Source: a virus
Virus record (IMG/VR): IMGVR_UViG_3300044616_000253
Coordinates: 1 to 51,374 of that record
Length of the DNA: 51,374 nt
Reading direction: 5' to 3' (one strand)
The first letter of the stretch is position 1. Every line of letters starts with the position of its first letter. This document shows, one piece after another, positions 19,376-29,223 of the stretch. A model generated the notes under the pieces. That model made no database searches. It was given only the letters and a program-made list of their open reading frames with translations, and was not told the origin of the DNA. Made by a program: the position numbers and the translations under genes.

Positions 19376-22300
19376 TACCTTGGAGAATAAACTTGTTTAG
19401 CATTGGTTAATTTCAAAATCATATCAACATTACCTACAATATCCTTTCTAAGTACAAGATAGTTAAGATAGTGTCTGAACTTCTTGCGTTGTAATTCAGA
19501 TTTATTGTAGTCTAAGTTAGCTGGATTCAGGTCTCTAATATAACCATTTGGTTGCGTTATCCAAATTCTTTCATCAGCTTTAGGTCCATCAAGTATTGTT
19601 GTTCCTGGAATTAGAGGACCTGTTGGAGGATAATTAGATCCAACTGGAAACTCACCACGGTCTTTTGTTACATCCCAGAATTGATTGAATCTATATTTGT
19701 TTTCCTCTTTAGAATACAGAATACTGATTGAGTTTGGATTTGTAATAGGATACTGTTGAGCTAGTGTAATATTGTTCTTAGGAAATAAGTTAAGATGCAG
19801 ATGTCCAGATACTTGCTCTGAGTTATAAACAAACGCATGATCAAAGTTTTGATCAAGTATATGGAATTGATCAATACAATCGTATCTTCTATAAGCTTCT
19901 AGTATGTATTCTACACTTCTCAATGTTGTTACTGTCTGTCCTGTTGTAATAGGAAGTTCTATCTCCATTACTGCAGGTGTATCATAGAAATTACAGAATT
20001 GTGTACAAGCATCATTATGTACCCATATTGAATCATCTTTAACACTCAAGAAAGTATTCTTACTTGGTATTAATAAATCCGGATGCCAGTCATGGAATGA
20101 TATAAAGAACTTAGATTTAGGATCAAAGCTTACAGTCCAAGATGCATCATGGAATATTAATGGGTCACCTAATCTAAAGCGTGCTGTTCCATCAACAATA
20201 AATACATTTCTACATTCATCATATACAGTTCTATCTTTAAACTCATCTTTAAGTTTAAAGTCTTTCTTGCAGAAATAAGCTATAGTATCTCTATTGTTAT
20301 ACATTGATTGACAACCAACTCCTGCAACTGGATTATCTAGATGCGGATAATTAGGAAAGTCTTCAATTATCTTATACGGTAAGTAAAGTACAAACCACCA
20401 CTTAAGACCAAGTTGTGATATCTCATCTAGATCTTGTCCAAACTTAAATATCTTTCCTTGGTTCTGAGATATGTAGAACATACCTGCTGGTGTAGCAATT
20501 ACACTGTTTCTACTTTGACATGATCCATACTCATACGGGTTATCTGCAATTGACACACTCTGTGGTGTTTGATCAAATAGACCTCCATCACCTAGAGTAA
20601 CTTTAACACCGGCTTCAGTTTGTAACTGATCAACACCCTGGAACAACTGTGGACTAGAGTTCTTGAATGTAATAAATATACCCGTCCTTGCAAAGTTCTT
20701 AACTCCGGAGATCTGATCTTTAAACTCCTTATAGTTATTAGCTAGATAAATAAACCAAGAGTCTTTTGCAGATTCAAATCCTTGAGGTAAAGAATATATA
20801 ATTCTATCTGGTCTATATGTGAAACATAGACTAGATACTTGTGGATCATAATATCTTGACTGAAGGTTACCTTGTGAAAAATACTGAGTATATAACTTAC
20901 CAATGCTTAATGAGTAATCATAAGCATAGTAGTTACCTCTTGTTATTTGATCAGGGTTGATATTAAACATTACAGGTAAATCTGTAAAGCTATATGGGTT
21001 ATAGAACTTTTGATATATCTCCGGTCCAGCTTCTCTATAATCAACAAGTACTTCACTCTCAACAAAGAAATCTCTAACTGAAGACGCAGCTAAATAAAAG
21101 TATGCTTCTTTAATCCCTAAATTAAATACTCCAGCATAGTTACCTTCATTATCATTAGAGTAGTCATAGTTGTTATTATCTAATTGATAAAATGCTCTTG
21201 GCATCCAACCGGTTCCTGGAGGAGGGTTTATAATACTACCAAGATTAAATAAATCAGTAGTTTCATATCTCTGACTATTCATCCAAAATCTTGGTTCAGG
21301 TAACATCTGACGTATAAAATAATTATACTCATAACCATCAGGTTGACCATATAACCAATCATTGAAGAAGAACATATTATTCTTTTCAGTATATCTATTA
21401 ACGTATGTATCACCATTAAATAAAACTGGAGTTTTAACAATCTTATGTTCTACTTTTACTGTTGTGCGTGTACCATCACATTTAATTTGTATACAAGTAG
21501 CTCCTGTTTTCTTTGGCTTAATTGCAGCTAAATTAATTTTTTGTTCACAAGGTGTAATAGGTACTTGCTTGATACTATCTAGTTGACCATATTGATTTCT
21601 TAGTCTTACTTTAATAGCACCGTAGTGACTTGCTATTTTTGCATTAAATACACTAGTTTTATTTGTATCATCAAACTCAACTTTTCCTAAACCATTATTA
21701 CGTGCTGTACCAATAGTTAATAATGATTGATCATAGTAACCAGTACTTCCACTGCCAGTAATAAAATATGGTCCAGTATCTAAACCTGCACCACTTGTTG
21801 TTCTAAGCAATACGGTTCTTTGTCTCTTAAGATTATTTACTCTATAGAGATTATTGTTCCAAGGCTTAAGATCTTGTACATTATCATTAAGATAAAGCTC
21901 ATCACCAATTTTAAATCTGTAAAGCTGTGTCTGTACTAAAGCAGAAAAATCACTATAGTAACCATGAGCAAGCATCTGCAATGCATATTGTCTATAAGGT
22001 ATGATTGCATATATTGTTCTTAATGCAAGTTCTGCCCCCTGACTAAAGTAATAAAGTGTTTGAGTTAATGCTGTTGCAATACCTAATAGTCTACTAGCTG
22101 AATTTTGAAATGATACAGTAGGTGCCAGTGCATTATTTCCAGCATTCATATAGTTTTGGTAAATAGCATTTAATTGTGAATAACCTGTTGCAGAATCAAG
22201 TATACCTCCACCTGATGCAAAATAAGCTGCTGTTGCTGCTGTATAAAAAGATTGACCTAATAAATAATCACCATAGTCTAGTGTAGCAAAAGTAGCATTA

Positions 22301-24663
22301 TATGCAGGTGTACCAAAAACAACTGTTCCTTGTAATGATGGTATACCATAGTACTGTTGAAATTCTCCTCCAGGTTGAGTAAATGATACGTCTCCACCAA
22401 GACTTAGAATTGCTTCTAAAGCACCAGCAAGAATCATTACACCAATAGTGTTATTACTAATTAGTTTATTTGTTGGATGCTGATCAGGTTCAATAAAGTA
22501 TTGTTCGCTCAATCCAGATAAGACACCATAAAGTTTAAGCTCAACTGGATCAAGATACGGATTTCTGAAATTTGTATCTGGTGAATGAAATGTATTCATG
22601 AATGTTGGTATATCATTCTTTGTTACATTTACTCTATCATCATCATTATCAGTAACTATTATGTATGGATCATTTGCTTGAATTCCTGTATTTAAGTCAC
22701 CACCACTTGCTGGGTTAAGTGGCACAATAGTATTAAATGGATAGTTAGGATAAAGACCTTTTCTATTTGCATTACCTGGTCCTTTAATATTATATGGACG
22801 CAGGTTGTTTAACATACCTTTTGCAATAACAGTCTTATTACCTTCTCTTGATCCTCTTAGTATTTCATACCCTACAATACCTTTAATATCATTTCCTTCA
22901 TTATCTTTTGGACAAATAATGTTATCAAACTCAACTCCTAATAATCTTATAGTAGTTTGTTTTGTTGCAGGATTTGTATAAAAGTGATTTGTTAGTTGAC
23001 TATTACTAGTTATGTTATCTGGAAACTTGTGATGTCTTATTGGTTTACCACATAAGTCATAAATATCTGTAGTAACAGCTGTCCAACAAGGAGCTCCATT
23101 ATTTGTAGAACTATTCCATACTTCAGGTTTGTTATCTGGGTAATACTCTGTAGATTCCCAATAACCCATTTGACCACGCGCAATAACCTTACCTCCATCT
23201 TCAAGTATTTCTGGTGGAGATACTACAGTTAGTGTAGCTGTGTTTTGTACTTCAAACACTCTTTCTGGTTCAGTAGGATCTGTAAACAATACATTACCGC
23301 CTGTAGCAACTGCTAGTTCATTTCCAACTGGTGGTCTTCCTGGAATATGATATGAAGAAGACTTATCTCCTGTGTTGTATACCCAGCGTATAAAGAATGA
23401 GTAGACCTCATCTCTTAAGTAACTTGGTTTATATCCACCGTTTACATAGTAATCAGGATTGTATTCAACAGATACCCATTTAGCTTGTATAAGATTTGCT
23501 AGTGGCTGATAGTTAAAATCAAACTTACCTGTAGGACCTACTCTTAGTAGATAGTTATTTACCTCAACAATCTGATCAGACTTTTCATATACTGGAGTTT
23601 GTATTGGTAGTTGTTCTATAGGAACACTTATCAAAGACTCAGCAATATTATCTAAATAGATTTTTTGAGTATTAGTTGAATATACACCAATTCTTTTAGC
23701 TACAGTACCTTGATTTATTGTTTGTACAACAACAAGTATAAACTCATCAAAGCTTACATTATCTGCTTCAACAGTTATTTCTAGTGCGCCTTGTAAATTA
23801 CTTTCAAACCATATTGGTTGAACATTACTTGGAGAAAACCAGTCTGTTACTTTTTCTCCTTTAATACTATATGCTATTGTAGCAAAGTAAGATCCGTTTC
23901 TAAGACTTCCACCAGACTTACCTGGTGCAACATGTAAACATGGTGTCTTCATTAAACGTGCAAGTCTTATCTGATCACAATCTAAACTAGTTGTGTTCTC
24001 ACATGTAATACATCCTTGAGGATGACCTGTAGCCCATACATCTGGTTCTGTTTGTGTATAACCTAGTGAATCAGTACATAATTGAATCCACGGAACTCCA
24101 GGCCATTGTATATTGCTTACACCATTAGAATAAGTATTATTACCTATCCATATATAATCATCTGAAGGCCAAGTCTGAGGATCTCCAACATTAAGATATC
24201 TATCAGGATTTAAACCATCATTCCAATAACATGCCCAAGAACAATCTTCTTTTTCTCTTGAGGCACCATAGATTAGATTTAACTCATTAAAGTTTAAGCA
24301 AGGGTCTTGTACAATTGGTCTATACTTACATAAGTCTTCTTCAAATAATCCAATCTCAGAATTAATAGAATTAAGTTGAATATCATTATGTACTGCAGTA
24401 AAAATTAACCATTTATCTGAAAACAAATGAATAGCACCTACAATAACCTTTCTGCCACCTGTAAGTGTAGAGCCAGCAACAGCACATAAATAGTTTGCAG
24501 GTTCTCCTGACAATGTTCCTAAGTTACCTTCAATAGTATTGTTAACTACATTACGTGCATGTGTCCACATGCCTTCTGTCATGAAGGAGCTATCAGAGTC
24601 TTTATTAAGACCTTTAACAAAACTATTAGTTTCTGTTTTTCCTAAATCAATATTCTTAGCCAT
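19375..24663 (-). CDS. Tail muzzle / tail stabilisation protein (crAss-like)
   Basis: 1762 residues. The N-terminus (DLGKTETNSFVKGLNKDSD, then GMWTHARNVV and GNLGTLSGEPANYLC) is the hallmark start of the crAss-like tail stabilisation protein, called the muzzle in the virion structure of a cultured crAss-like phage. The body is beta-rich with many Asn, Tyr and Gly, as expected of a tail-tip barrel, and has no enzyme motif. It follows two ring/tube genes with 1-base spacing, which is the standard order IHF-like, tube, stabilisation protein. The stop overlaps the next start. The family call is strong; the exact oligomer and contacts are known only from relatives. Confidence 0.88.
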   Translation of the reverse strand: MAKNIDLGKTETNSFVKGLNKDSDSSFMTEGMWTHARNVVNNTIEGNLGTLSGEPANYLCAVAGSTLTGGRKVIVGAIHLFSDKWLIFTAVHNDIQLNSINSEIGLFEEDLCKYRPIVQDPCLNFNELNLIYGASREKEDCSWACYWNDGLNPDRYLNVGDPQTWPSDDYIWIGNNTYSNGVSNIQWPGVPWIQLCTDSLGYTQTEPDVWATGHPQGCITCENTTSLDCDQIRLARLMKTPCLHVAPGKSGGSLRNGSYFATIAYSIKGEKVTDWFSPSNVQPIWFESNLQGALEITVEADNVSFDEFILVVVQTINQGTVAKRIGVYSTNTQKIYLDNIAESLISVPIEQLPIQTPVYEKSDQIVEVNNYLLRVGPTGKFDFNYQPLANLIQAKWVSVEYNPDYYVNGGYKPSYLRDEVYSFFIRWVYNTGDKSSSYHIPGRPPVGNELAVATGGNVLFTDPTEPERVFEVQNTATLTVVSPPEILEDGGKVIARGQMGYWESTEYYPDNKPEVWNSSTNNGAPCWTAVTTDIYDLCGKPIRHHKFPDNITSNSQLTNHFYTNPATKQTTIRLLGVEFDNIICPKDNEGNDIKGIVGYEILRGSREGNKTVIAKGMLNNLRPYNIKGPGNANRKGLYPNYPFNTIVPLNPASGGDLNTGIQANDPYIIVTDNDDDRVNVTKNDIPTFMNTFHSPDTNFRNPYLDPVELKLYGVLSGLSEQYFIEPDQHPTNKLISNNTIGVMILAGALEAILSLGGDVSFTQPGGEFQQYYGIPSLQGTVVFGTPAYNATFATLDYGDYLLGQSFYTAATAAYFASGGGILDSATGYSQLNAIYQNYMNAGNNALAPTVSFQNSASRLLGIATALTQTLYYFSQGAELALRTIYAIIPYRQYALQMLAHGYYSDFSALVQTQLYRFKIGDELYLNDNVQDLKPWNNNLYRVNNLKRQRTVLLRTTSGAGLDTGPYFITGSGSTGYYDQSLLTIGTARNNGLGKVEFDDTNKTSVFNAKIASHYGAIKVRLRNQYGQLDSIKQVPITPCEQKINLAAIKPKKTGATCIQIKCDGTRTTVKVEHKIVKTPVLFNGDTYVNRYTEKNNMFFFNDWLYGQPDGYEYNYFIRQMLPEPRFWMNSQRYETTDLFNLGSIINPPPGTGWMPRAFYQLDNNNYDYSNDNEGNYAGVFNLGIKEAYFYLAASSVRDFFVESEVLVDYREAGPEIYQKFYNPYSFTDLPVMFNINPDQITRGNYYAYDYSLSIGKLYTQYFSQGNLQSRYYDPQVSSLCFTYRPDRIIYSLPQGFESAKDSWFIYLANNYKEFKDQISGVKNFARTGIFITFKNSSPQLFQGVDQLQTEAGVKVTLGDGGLFDQTPQSVSIADNPYEYGSCQSRNSVIATPAGMFYISQNQGKIFKFGQDLDEISQLGLKWWFVLYLPYKIIEDFPNYPHLDNPVAGVGCQSMYNNRDTIAYFCKKDFKLKDEFKDRTVYDECRNVFIVDGTARFRLGDPLIFHDASWTVSFDPKSKFFISFHDWHPDLLIPSKNTFLSVKDDSIWVHNDACTQFCNFYDTPAVMEIELPITTGQTVTTLRSVEYILEAYRRYDCIDQFHILDQNFDHAFVYNSEQVSGHLHLNLFPKNNITLAQQYPITNPNSISILYSKEENKYRFNQFWDVTKDRGEFPVGSNYPPTGPLIPGTTILDGPKADERIWITQPNGYIRDLNPANLDYNKSELQRKKFRHYLNYLVLRKDIVGNVDMILKLTNAKQVYSPR

Positions 24664-24664
24664 C

Positions 24665-25702
24665 TTAGATTACTCTTGTTCCTGTATAGTAATTAAAGTA
24701 AGTTGGATCAATAGGATATGATTTAAACATATCATAATATTTTCCATACTGTGCTCTGCGGTTAGCCCACCACAGTTTCTTCATCTCCTCAAAGTTTGGA
24801 GTATTGACTAAACCTAGAGCCTGGTTTCTTGCTACACGGTATCTTCCCTCTATAAGTTGAATTCTATTAGATACATCCTCACCATTCATATAAAGATTCT
24901 CAAGTATTCTTTGTTTAAGAGCATACTCATAGTACTCATTAAGAAGTGCGTGATCCGGTACAAGAATGTTTCCTTCATCATCTTCTAACTCACCTTGATA
25001 ATTTACATACACCTTACATGTGTTTAGAGTAGTAAATAAAAAACCATTCTTAATCCATCCTTGGTTAGGTGTATTAAAGTATAAGTTAGGACACTCGCAT
25101 TCTATATTCTGACTTGGCTTCATTCTTAATGGAAGCAAAGTAGTGAACTGTCTTGTCTGTCCTGTAGGCATAATTTGTATTAACTCATACTTCTCTCCCT
25201 TACAGTTCATGAATACACGCGGGCGTATACAAGTATCACCATAAGGGTTATTTGGATCATATGCATCAGGAATATAATTACCTGGTAATGTATTTAACTC
25301 ACATCCAGCAGTATGATTACACGGATTAGCATTACATACTGAACAGTTAACTGTTGGAGGAGCACACTGATCTATAGTACTTGGTACTTCTCTGTAAGGT
25401 ACTTCTTGTATATTAGTTCCTCCAATATCATATCCTGTATGTACATTAAACTCTCCACAGATAAATGCAAAGTTCCATGTATAGAAGTCATCTGGTAATT
25501 TTACCTTACCATGTTCTACTTCTAACAATACTTCCTTCTGCTGGTTTATTCTTAAGCCTAAATCATAATTGCATCTTCTAGCTACTTTGATAAGTGTCTG
25601 AGGATCAATCATATTCTCAAGTGCATAAACTTGAAAGTCAACCATTACATCATCAAGAAGTTGATCTAAGGTTCTATATTTTAGAGTGTAATTAAAGTCC
25701 AT
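24665..25702 (-). CDS. Tail ring/tube protein directly before the muzzle (crAss-like)
   Basis: 345 residues. The N-terminal helical part (TLDQLLDDVMVDFQVYALENM; RRCNYDLGLRINQQKE) and a beta middle are typical of the conserved protein before the muzzle in crAss-like phages, described as a tail tubular or ring protein. Residues about 120-155 hold a Cys cluster (CAPPTVNCSVCNANPCNHTAGC) inserted between the helical and beta parts, possibly binding metal. Its start overlaps the stop of the previous gene by 1 base and it is followed by the muzzle after 1 base. The tail role is well supported by order; the exact ring position is not resolved. Confidence 0.8.
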   Translation of the reverse strand: MDFNYTLKYRTLDQLLDDVMVDFQVYALENMIDPQTLIKVARRCNYDLGLRINQQKEVLLEVEHGKVKLPDDFYTWNFAFICGEFNVHTGYDIGGTNIQEVPYREVPSTIDQCAPPTVNCSVCNANPCNHTAGCELNTLPGNYIPDAYDPNNPYGDTCIRPRVFMNCKGEKYELIQIMPTGQTRQFTTLLPLRMKPSQNIECECPNLYFNTPNQGWIKNGFLFTTLNTCKVYVNYQGELEDDEGNILVPDHALLNEYYEYALKQRILENLYMNGEDVSNRIQLIEGRYRVARNQALGLVNTPNFEEMKKLWWANRRAQYGKYYDMFKSYPIDPTYFNYYTGTRVI

Positions 25703-26373
25703 TATCTAAGTGCATTTTGGCTATCATCAGCTCCATCTGTTGGAATCTTAATTGACGTAGCAAGTTCTTGAATTACATATTGCTCAATCTCAGAAAATAA
25801 ATACTCTGGTAGAGTAAGGTTCTGATCTTGTTTTACTACACATTGATCTTCAGGATTACATTGGAAGTCACCAGTTGATCCTTCAAAGATTGCTTCTATT
25901 TTAATAGCATCCCATTCTACATTTGGTAAATAGAGATATCCATTGTGAAACCAGAAGTATGCTCTCTTATTATATTTGAATGTAGTTGTTTTTGTCATTG
26001 AGGCAAAAGTACCGGGCTCAGTACGGAATACTTTTATACTACCATCTATTGAAGATACTGTACGGAATACTGGACCAAAAGCTCCTGTAAATACATTAGG
26101 TAGTTTTTCCTTGGTTCTTTTGAAATAACATTCTGAGTATACTCCTGTACAATCTGCTTCTACCCTATCTACATCAATTAACTCAACATACTGTAGATAT
26201 GTAAAGAGAGAACTAATCTTCATTAGTTTATTCTGATTGTCTTCTCTTTTAAGTAATGTCTTACCGTATTTTATAATAGCAAAGTAAATACTTCTGTCTG
26301 TAAGAAACGGGTCTTCCTTTACAGCTTTAAGTGCAGTTCTTACTCTTGATATTGCTTCACCTATTGTTGTCAT
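25702..26373 (-). CDS. Connector ring protein (crAss-like head-tail)
   Basis: 223 residues. It opens with MTTIGEAISRVRTALKAVKED and has DRSIYFAIIKYGKTLLKRE, then a beta part with FKRTKEKLPNVF and a C-terminal helix LPEYLFSEIEQYVIQELATSIKIP. This is the layout of the small ring proteins between the IHF-like gene and the tube gene in crAss-like phages. Overlaps of 4 bases with the upstream gene and 1 base with the downstream gene indicate coupled translation. There is no enzyme motif. The call rests mainly on gene order and general pattern. Confidence 0.75.
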   Translation of the reverse strand: MTTIGEAISRVRTALKAVKEDPFLTDRSIYFAIIKYGKTLLKREDNQNKLMKISSLFTYLQYVELIDVDRVEADCTGVYSECYFKRTKEKLPNVFTGAFGPVFRTVSSIDGSIKVFRTEPGTFASMTKTTTFKYNKRAYFWFHNGYLYLPNVEWDAIKIEAIFEGSTGDFQCNPEDQCVVKQDQNLTLPEYLFSEIEQYVIQELATSIKIPTDGADDSQNALR

Positions 26374-26954
26374 AAATCAAACTCATTATAGTCTTTTAAG
26401 TTAGACTGTAGTTTTCTATCTCTTATACCTTGTAGAACTAGAGCAGTATAGGCCTTCTTCATTTTAGTTGTTGCATCTATACTAACATATATTGTCCAGT
26501 TCTCTGGATACGTTTTAGCTACAGTTCTTTTAAAGTTTCTACATGCTGTAAAACTCCAGCATTCTCTAAAAGTATATTTGTATTTACTTGCAGAGCATGT
26601 GTAAAATATCTTAGCAAGTTTACCATCTGTCTCCCAGTTTTTATTGTTTACAGTTACTCCATATTTTGAGGACTTACCATAATCAATGTTTCTTCCTTTT
26701 ACAGATTGACAGCTTCCAATAAACAAGTGTCCTAATCCTTCTGGTAATTGAACACCATCTCTTGTTTCTATTACAGTTTCAGCAAGAACTTCATTAAACT
26801 TTTTGACAATCTTTTTGATATCACTTTCTGTTACATCTTTATACTTGCCAAACTTTTCTTTAAAAGCTTTAAAGAAATCCCTGTTTAAAACACTGTAAGC
26901 CTTCTGTCTAAATCTTGGAGCCTTTACATTTGGTAACTTAAACTCTTTACTCAT
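26370..26954 (-). CDS. IHF/HU-like protein of the tail module (crAss-like)
   Basis: 194 residues. It contains the HU/IHF-type core: helical N-terminal half (VTESDIKKIVKKFNEVLAET), then VQLPEGLGHLFIGSCQ and GRNIDYGKSSKYG. This matches the diverged IHF-like subunit that precedes the tail tube and stabilisation genes across crAss-like phages. It is longer than a bacterial HU (about 90 residues), with a basic C-terminal extension. It opens a new transcription unit after a terminator and two promoter-like boxes, and overlaps the next gene by 4 bases. DNA bending or a structural role in the virion are both possible. Confidence 0.82.
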   Translation of the reverse strand: MSKEFKLPNVKAPRFRQKAYSVLNRDFFKAFKEKFGKYKDVTESDIKKIVKKFNEVLAETVIETRDGVQLPEGLGHLFIGSCQSVKGRNIDYGKSSKYGVTVNNKNWETDGKLAKIFYTCSASKYKYTFRECWSFTACRNFKRTVAKTYPENWTIYVSIDATTKMKKAYTALVLQGIRDRKLQSNLKDYNEFDL

Positions 26955-26962
26955 ACCATACT

Positions 26963-27004
26963 ATTTAATATACAAAAAATTATGCACTTTAGCAAATATA
27001 CATA
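26963..27004 (-). promoter_or_regulatory. Candidate promoter region for the tail/muzzle unit
   Basis: The minus strand contains GTATATTTGCTAAA, which is identical to a stretch before the gene starting at 49843, and then TTTTTTGTATATTAAATAG nearer the ATG. TATATTTG fits the Bacteroidota -7 consensus TAnnTTTG. The site lies just after a terminator, where a new promoter is expected. Confidence 0.5.
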
Positions 27005-27038
27005 AAATAGAAAACCCCAAGCTCTTTTGCCTAGGGTT
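27005..27038 (-). terminator. Rho-independent terminator after the fibre block
   Basis: On the minus strand AACCCTAGGC pairs with GCTTGGGGTT (10 pairs including G-U) around loop AAAAGA, followed by TTCTATTTT. It lies 41 bases after the stop of the 214-residue gene and before the promoter of the IHF-like gene, so it separates the fibre and tail units. Confidence 0.75.
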
Positions 27039-27078
27039 CTCCACTTGTTAGCCACAGACCAACAAACTGTGACATATC

Positions 27079-27723
27079 TTAATTAAAAGCTCTATAAACT
27101 GCATTGTAATAAGCTGTAGCTATTTGCCCTGCTGAATCAGTAACTTTTACTTTAACTAATACTTGGAATATTTCGGCACCAATAGCAGGTGCACTAACAA
27201 AATTACCAGCAATAGGTTCAAGTGTAACATTTGCTGATGTAGTTGAACCAGTAAAAGCCAATCCTGGAAACTCATTTTGTTCTACAGTCCACTCATAAGT
27301 AAAAGGTCCTGTACCATTTGTAAGAGTTGAATCTAATCTAAAGATTTCAATATTTGCTTTATTAATGTCTACAGCAAATGTTGGACAACATGTTGCATTT
27401 ATAGTATACGTTGTTACATTACCTATAGTATCTTCAGTTACTGTAACATTATCACCTCCGTCTACTATTACTGTTCCACCTCCTGAATTATCACAGAAAT
27501 AATCAACAACTTGATTTAAAGCATCTGCTACAGTATCATTAGTTGCTACTACAGTATCTTGATCACAAATAATTGGATCTCCTGTATAAACTATACACTG
27601 AGCATCAAATACTTCTGAGCATGGTTGAGGATCTGGACATCCTTCTGGTGTTGGACATGGTGCTGGAGTTGTAAGGAAACTATCCTTACATCCACAATTT
27701 ATATTTGTATGATTACAAGCCAT
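27079..27723 (-). CDS. Cys-rich fibre/adaptor protein with Ig-like C-terminal domain
   Basis: 214 residues. The N-terminus MACNHTNINCGCKDSFLTT is followed by a Pro/Cys-rich linker, then at residues 43-77 an adaptor unit CIVYTGDPIIC ending in a helix with VADALNQVVDYFC. The same unit opens the neighbouring tail-collar protein. Residues about 115-214 are beta-rich, with VKVTDSAGQIATAYYNAVY at the end as in PKD/Ig-like sandwiches. The pattern is common in Bacteroidota phages, in my memory without a proven role. It is 2 bases from the collar gene and is the last gene before a strong terminator. Likely a small fibre or decoration protein; this is inference. Confidence 0.72.
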   Translation of the reverse strand: MACNHTNINCGCKDSFLTTPAPCPTPEGCPDPQPCSEVFDAQCIVYTGDPIICDQDTVVATNDTVADALNQVVDYFCDNSGGGTVIVDGGDNVTVTEDTIGNVTTYTINATCCPTFAVDINKANIEIFRLDSTLTNGTGPFTYEWTVEQNEFPGLAFTGSTTSANVTLEPIAGNFVSAPAIGAEIFQVLVKVKVTDSAGQIATAYYNAVYRAFN

Positions 27724-27725
27724 GA

Positions 27726-29207
27726 TTAATATTTTATAATATATTGCATTACAATGTATGGTTGCATGTTGCCATGTGGTAACCCTTGAAGTGCTGGTGA
27801 ACCATCTCCAGTTGTTCCAGTAATTGATCCTGAAAAACTATGGGTGTGGCCAGTAGATTGTTGTGCTACATCTGTGGCATCGTAATCAGCGTTAGCACCA
27901 ACCTTAAGTCTTGTATAGTCTCCTGTTCTTGGATTGGCAGCAGGGTCTCCTACTGTGCCATTAGTAGAAGCGGTTTGTAAAGGTACTTTTGTTGCTCCTG
28001 TGGTTCCTGATATTGTAGCTGCTGATAAGTCATGTGTATGTGGTGGAAGTTGTGCATCACTTAATGTTTCAACTCTATTCCCACCTGTATTACTTACAAC
28101 AGATAAGTTATAACCATCAGCATTAGTTCCTAGTCCAACAGGTATTCTATTTGCCATTACTGGTAATCTAAATGAGCCAGGGCCTAAACTACCGTATGTT
28201 GTTCCAATTGCTGCCCATAAGTCCGGATAGGCAGCTTGAGTTACATAATCCCCATCACATAGTAACCATCCAATCGGAGGAGTTGGATTAGGACTAGCCC
28301 ATGGAACAACTACACCTGCTGGCATAAATGCAGCTGAGTTTACATCATATGTTGTTGTATTAGTTATTGCATCATATGATGATGTTACTGTTATACTTCC
28401 TGATCCTGTTACTACAGACTGAGCATAGTTAAAATCATAGAAATAGCATATACTTGTCCAGATATTACTAATCGCATCTGCTAGTGTTGCAGGAGGATTA
28501 ATAAAAAAAGAAGCAAGATCAGGAGTAAAATATGTACTCCCTGTAAGTGTACAAGATGGATTTAGAACACTTGTTATATCTCCAAGATTTCCTGATGACG
28601 CACACCACACATCAAGAAATGCTTCAAACAATGTATCAAGTGCTACGTCTTGACCCTCTAGATACGGGCTTATATCACATGGTAATGTAATATCAGGAAG
28701 CGTATAAGTTGGGATATCATCAATCTGTGTTTGTAAGCTTCCAAGAGTTGTATTAATTGTAGTTATAGAAGATTGAATAACTGCAATCTCAGATACAATA
28801 CTACATACTCTATTTGCTATAGTCTGTACATAGTTTATAAGTGTATCTGTTCCTCCTCCTAAACAATCTGCTACTGCTACTATACAATCTGTAGGACATC
28901 CTGTTGATGGGGGATTAGTTGGGTCTACTGGTGCATTTTCTAATGCACAAACTTTATCAATTAACAATTGAATAAGTTGCTCAAAATCAGATGGAGCACA
29001 AGTGTTTAGATTTAAACATGCAAGATCATAGTTACTCACATTAAGAGTATCTAGAACAGCACATAGTTCAGTTGCTAACTTAGCAACCACATCTGATATT
29101 GTATCTCCTGTACATAATTTTATACAGTCAAGATCTGGTCCTGACCATATTACACAATTACTTGATGTAGGTGTGCAAGGAGAGTTATCTAAATTCAAAG
29201 GTCTCAT
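27726..29207 (-). CDS. Tail fibre protein with phage tail-collar domain
   Basis: 493 residues. At 296-358 lies a clear phage tail-collar domain (PF07484 type): PPIGWLLCDGD, AAYPDLWAAIGTTYG, then SFRLPVMANRIPVGLG. The C-terminus has the usual HTHDLSA and GHTHSFSGS beta repeats, histidines that could bind metal, and NMQPYIVMQYIIKY. The first ~260 residues are built from about five Cys-helix units, with cysteines near 49, 87, 135, 202 and 254 each ending a helix of similar form. It is flanked by two other Cys-rich proteins. Role: host-facing fibre or collar appendage of the short tail. The domain call is firm; the receptor is unknown. Confidence 0.88.
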   Translation of the reverse strand: MRPLNLDNSPCTPTSSNCVIWSGPDLDCIKLCTGDTISDVVAKLATELCAVLDTLNVSNYDLACLNLNTCAPSDFEQLIQLLIDKVCALENAPVDPTNPPSTGCPTDCIVAVADCLGGGTDTLINYVQTIANRVCSIVSEIAVIQSSITTINTTLGSLQTQIDDIPTYTLPDITLPCDISPYLEGQDVALDTLFEAFLDVWCASSGNLGDITSVLNPSCTLTGSTYFTPDLASFFINPPATLADAISNIWTSICYFYDFNYAQSVVTGSGSITVTSSYDAITNTTTYDVNSAAFMPAGVVVPWASPNPTPPIGWLLCDGDYVTQAAYPDLWAAIGTTYGSLGPGSFRLPVMANRIPVGLGTNADGYNLSVVSNTGGNRVETLSDAQLPPHTHDLSAATISGTTGATKVPLQTASTNGTVGDPAANPRTGDYTRLKVGANADYDATDVAQQSTGHTHSFSGSITGTTGDGSPALQGLPHGNMQPYIVMQYIIKY

Positions 29208-29223
29208 ATATATAATATACTAA

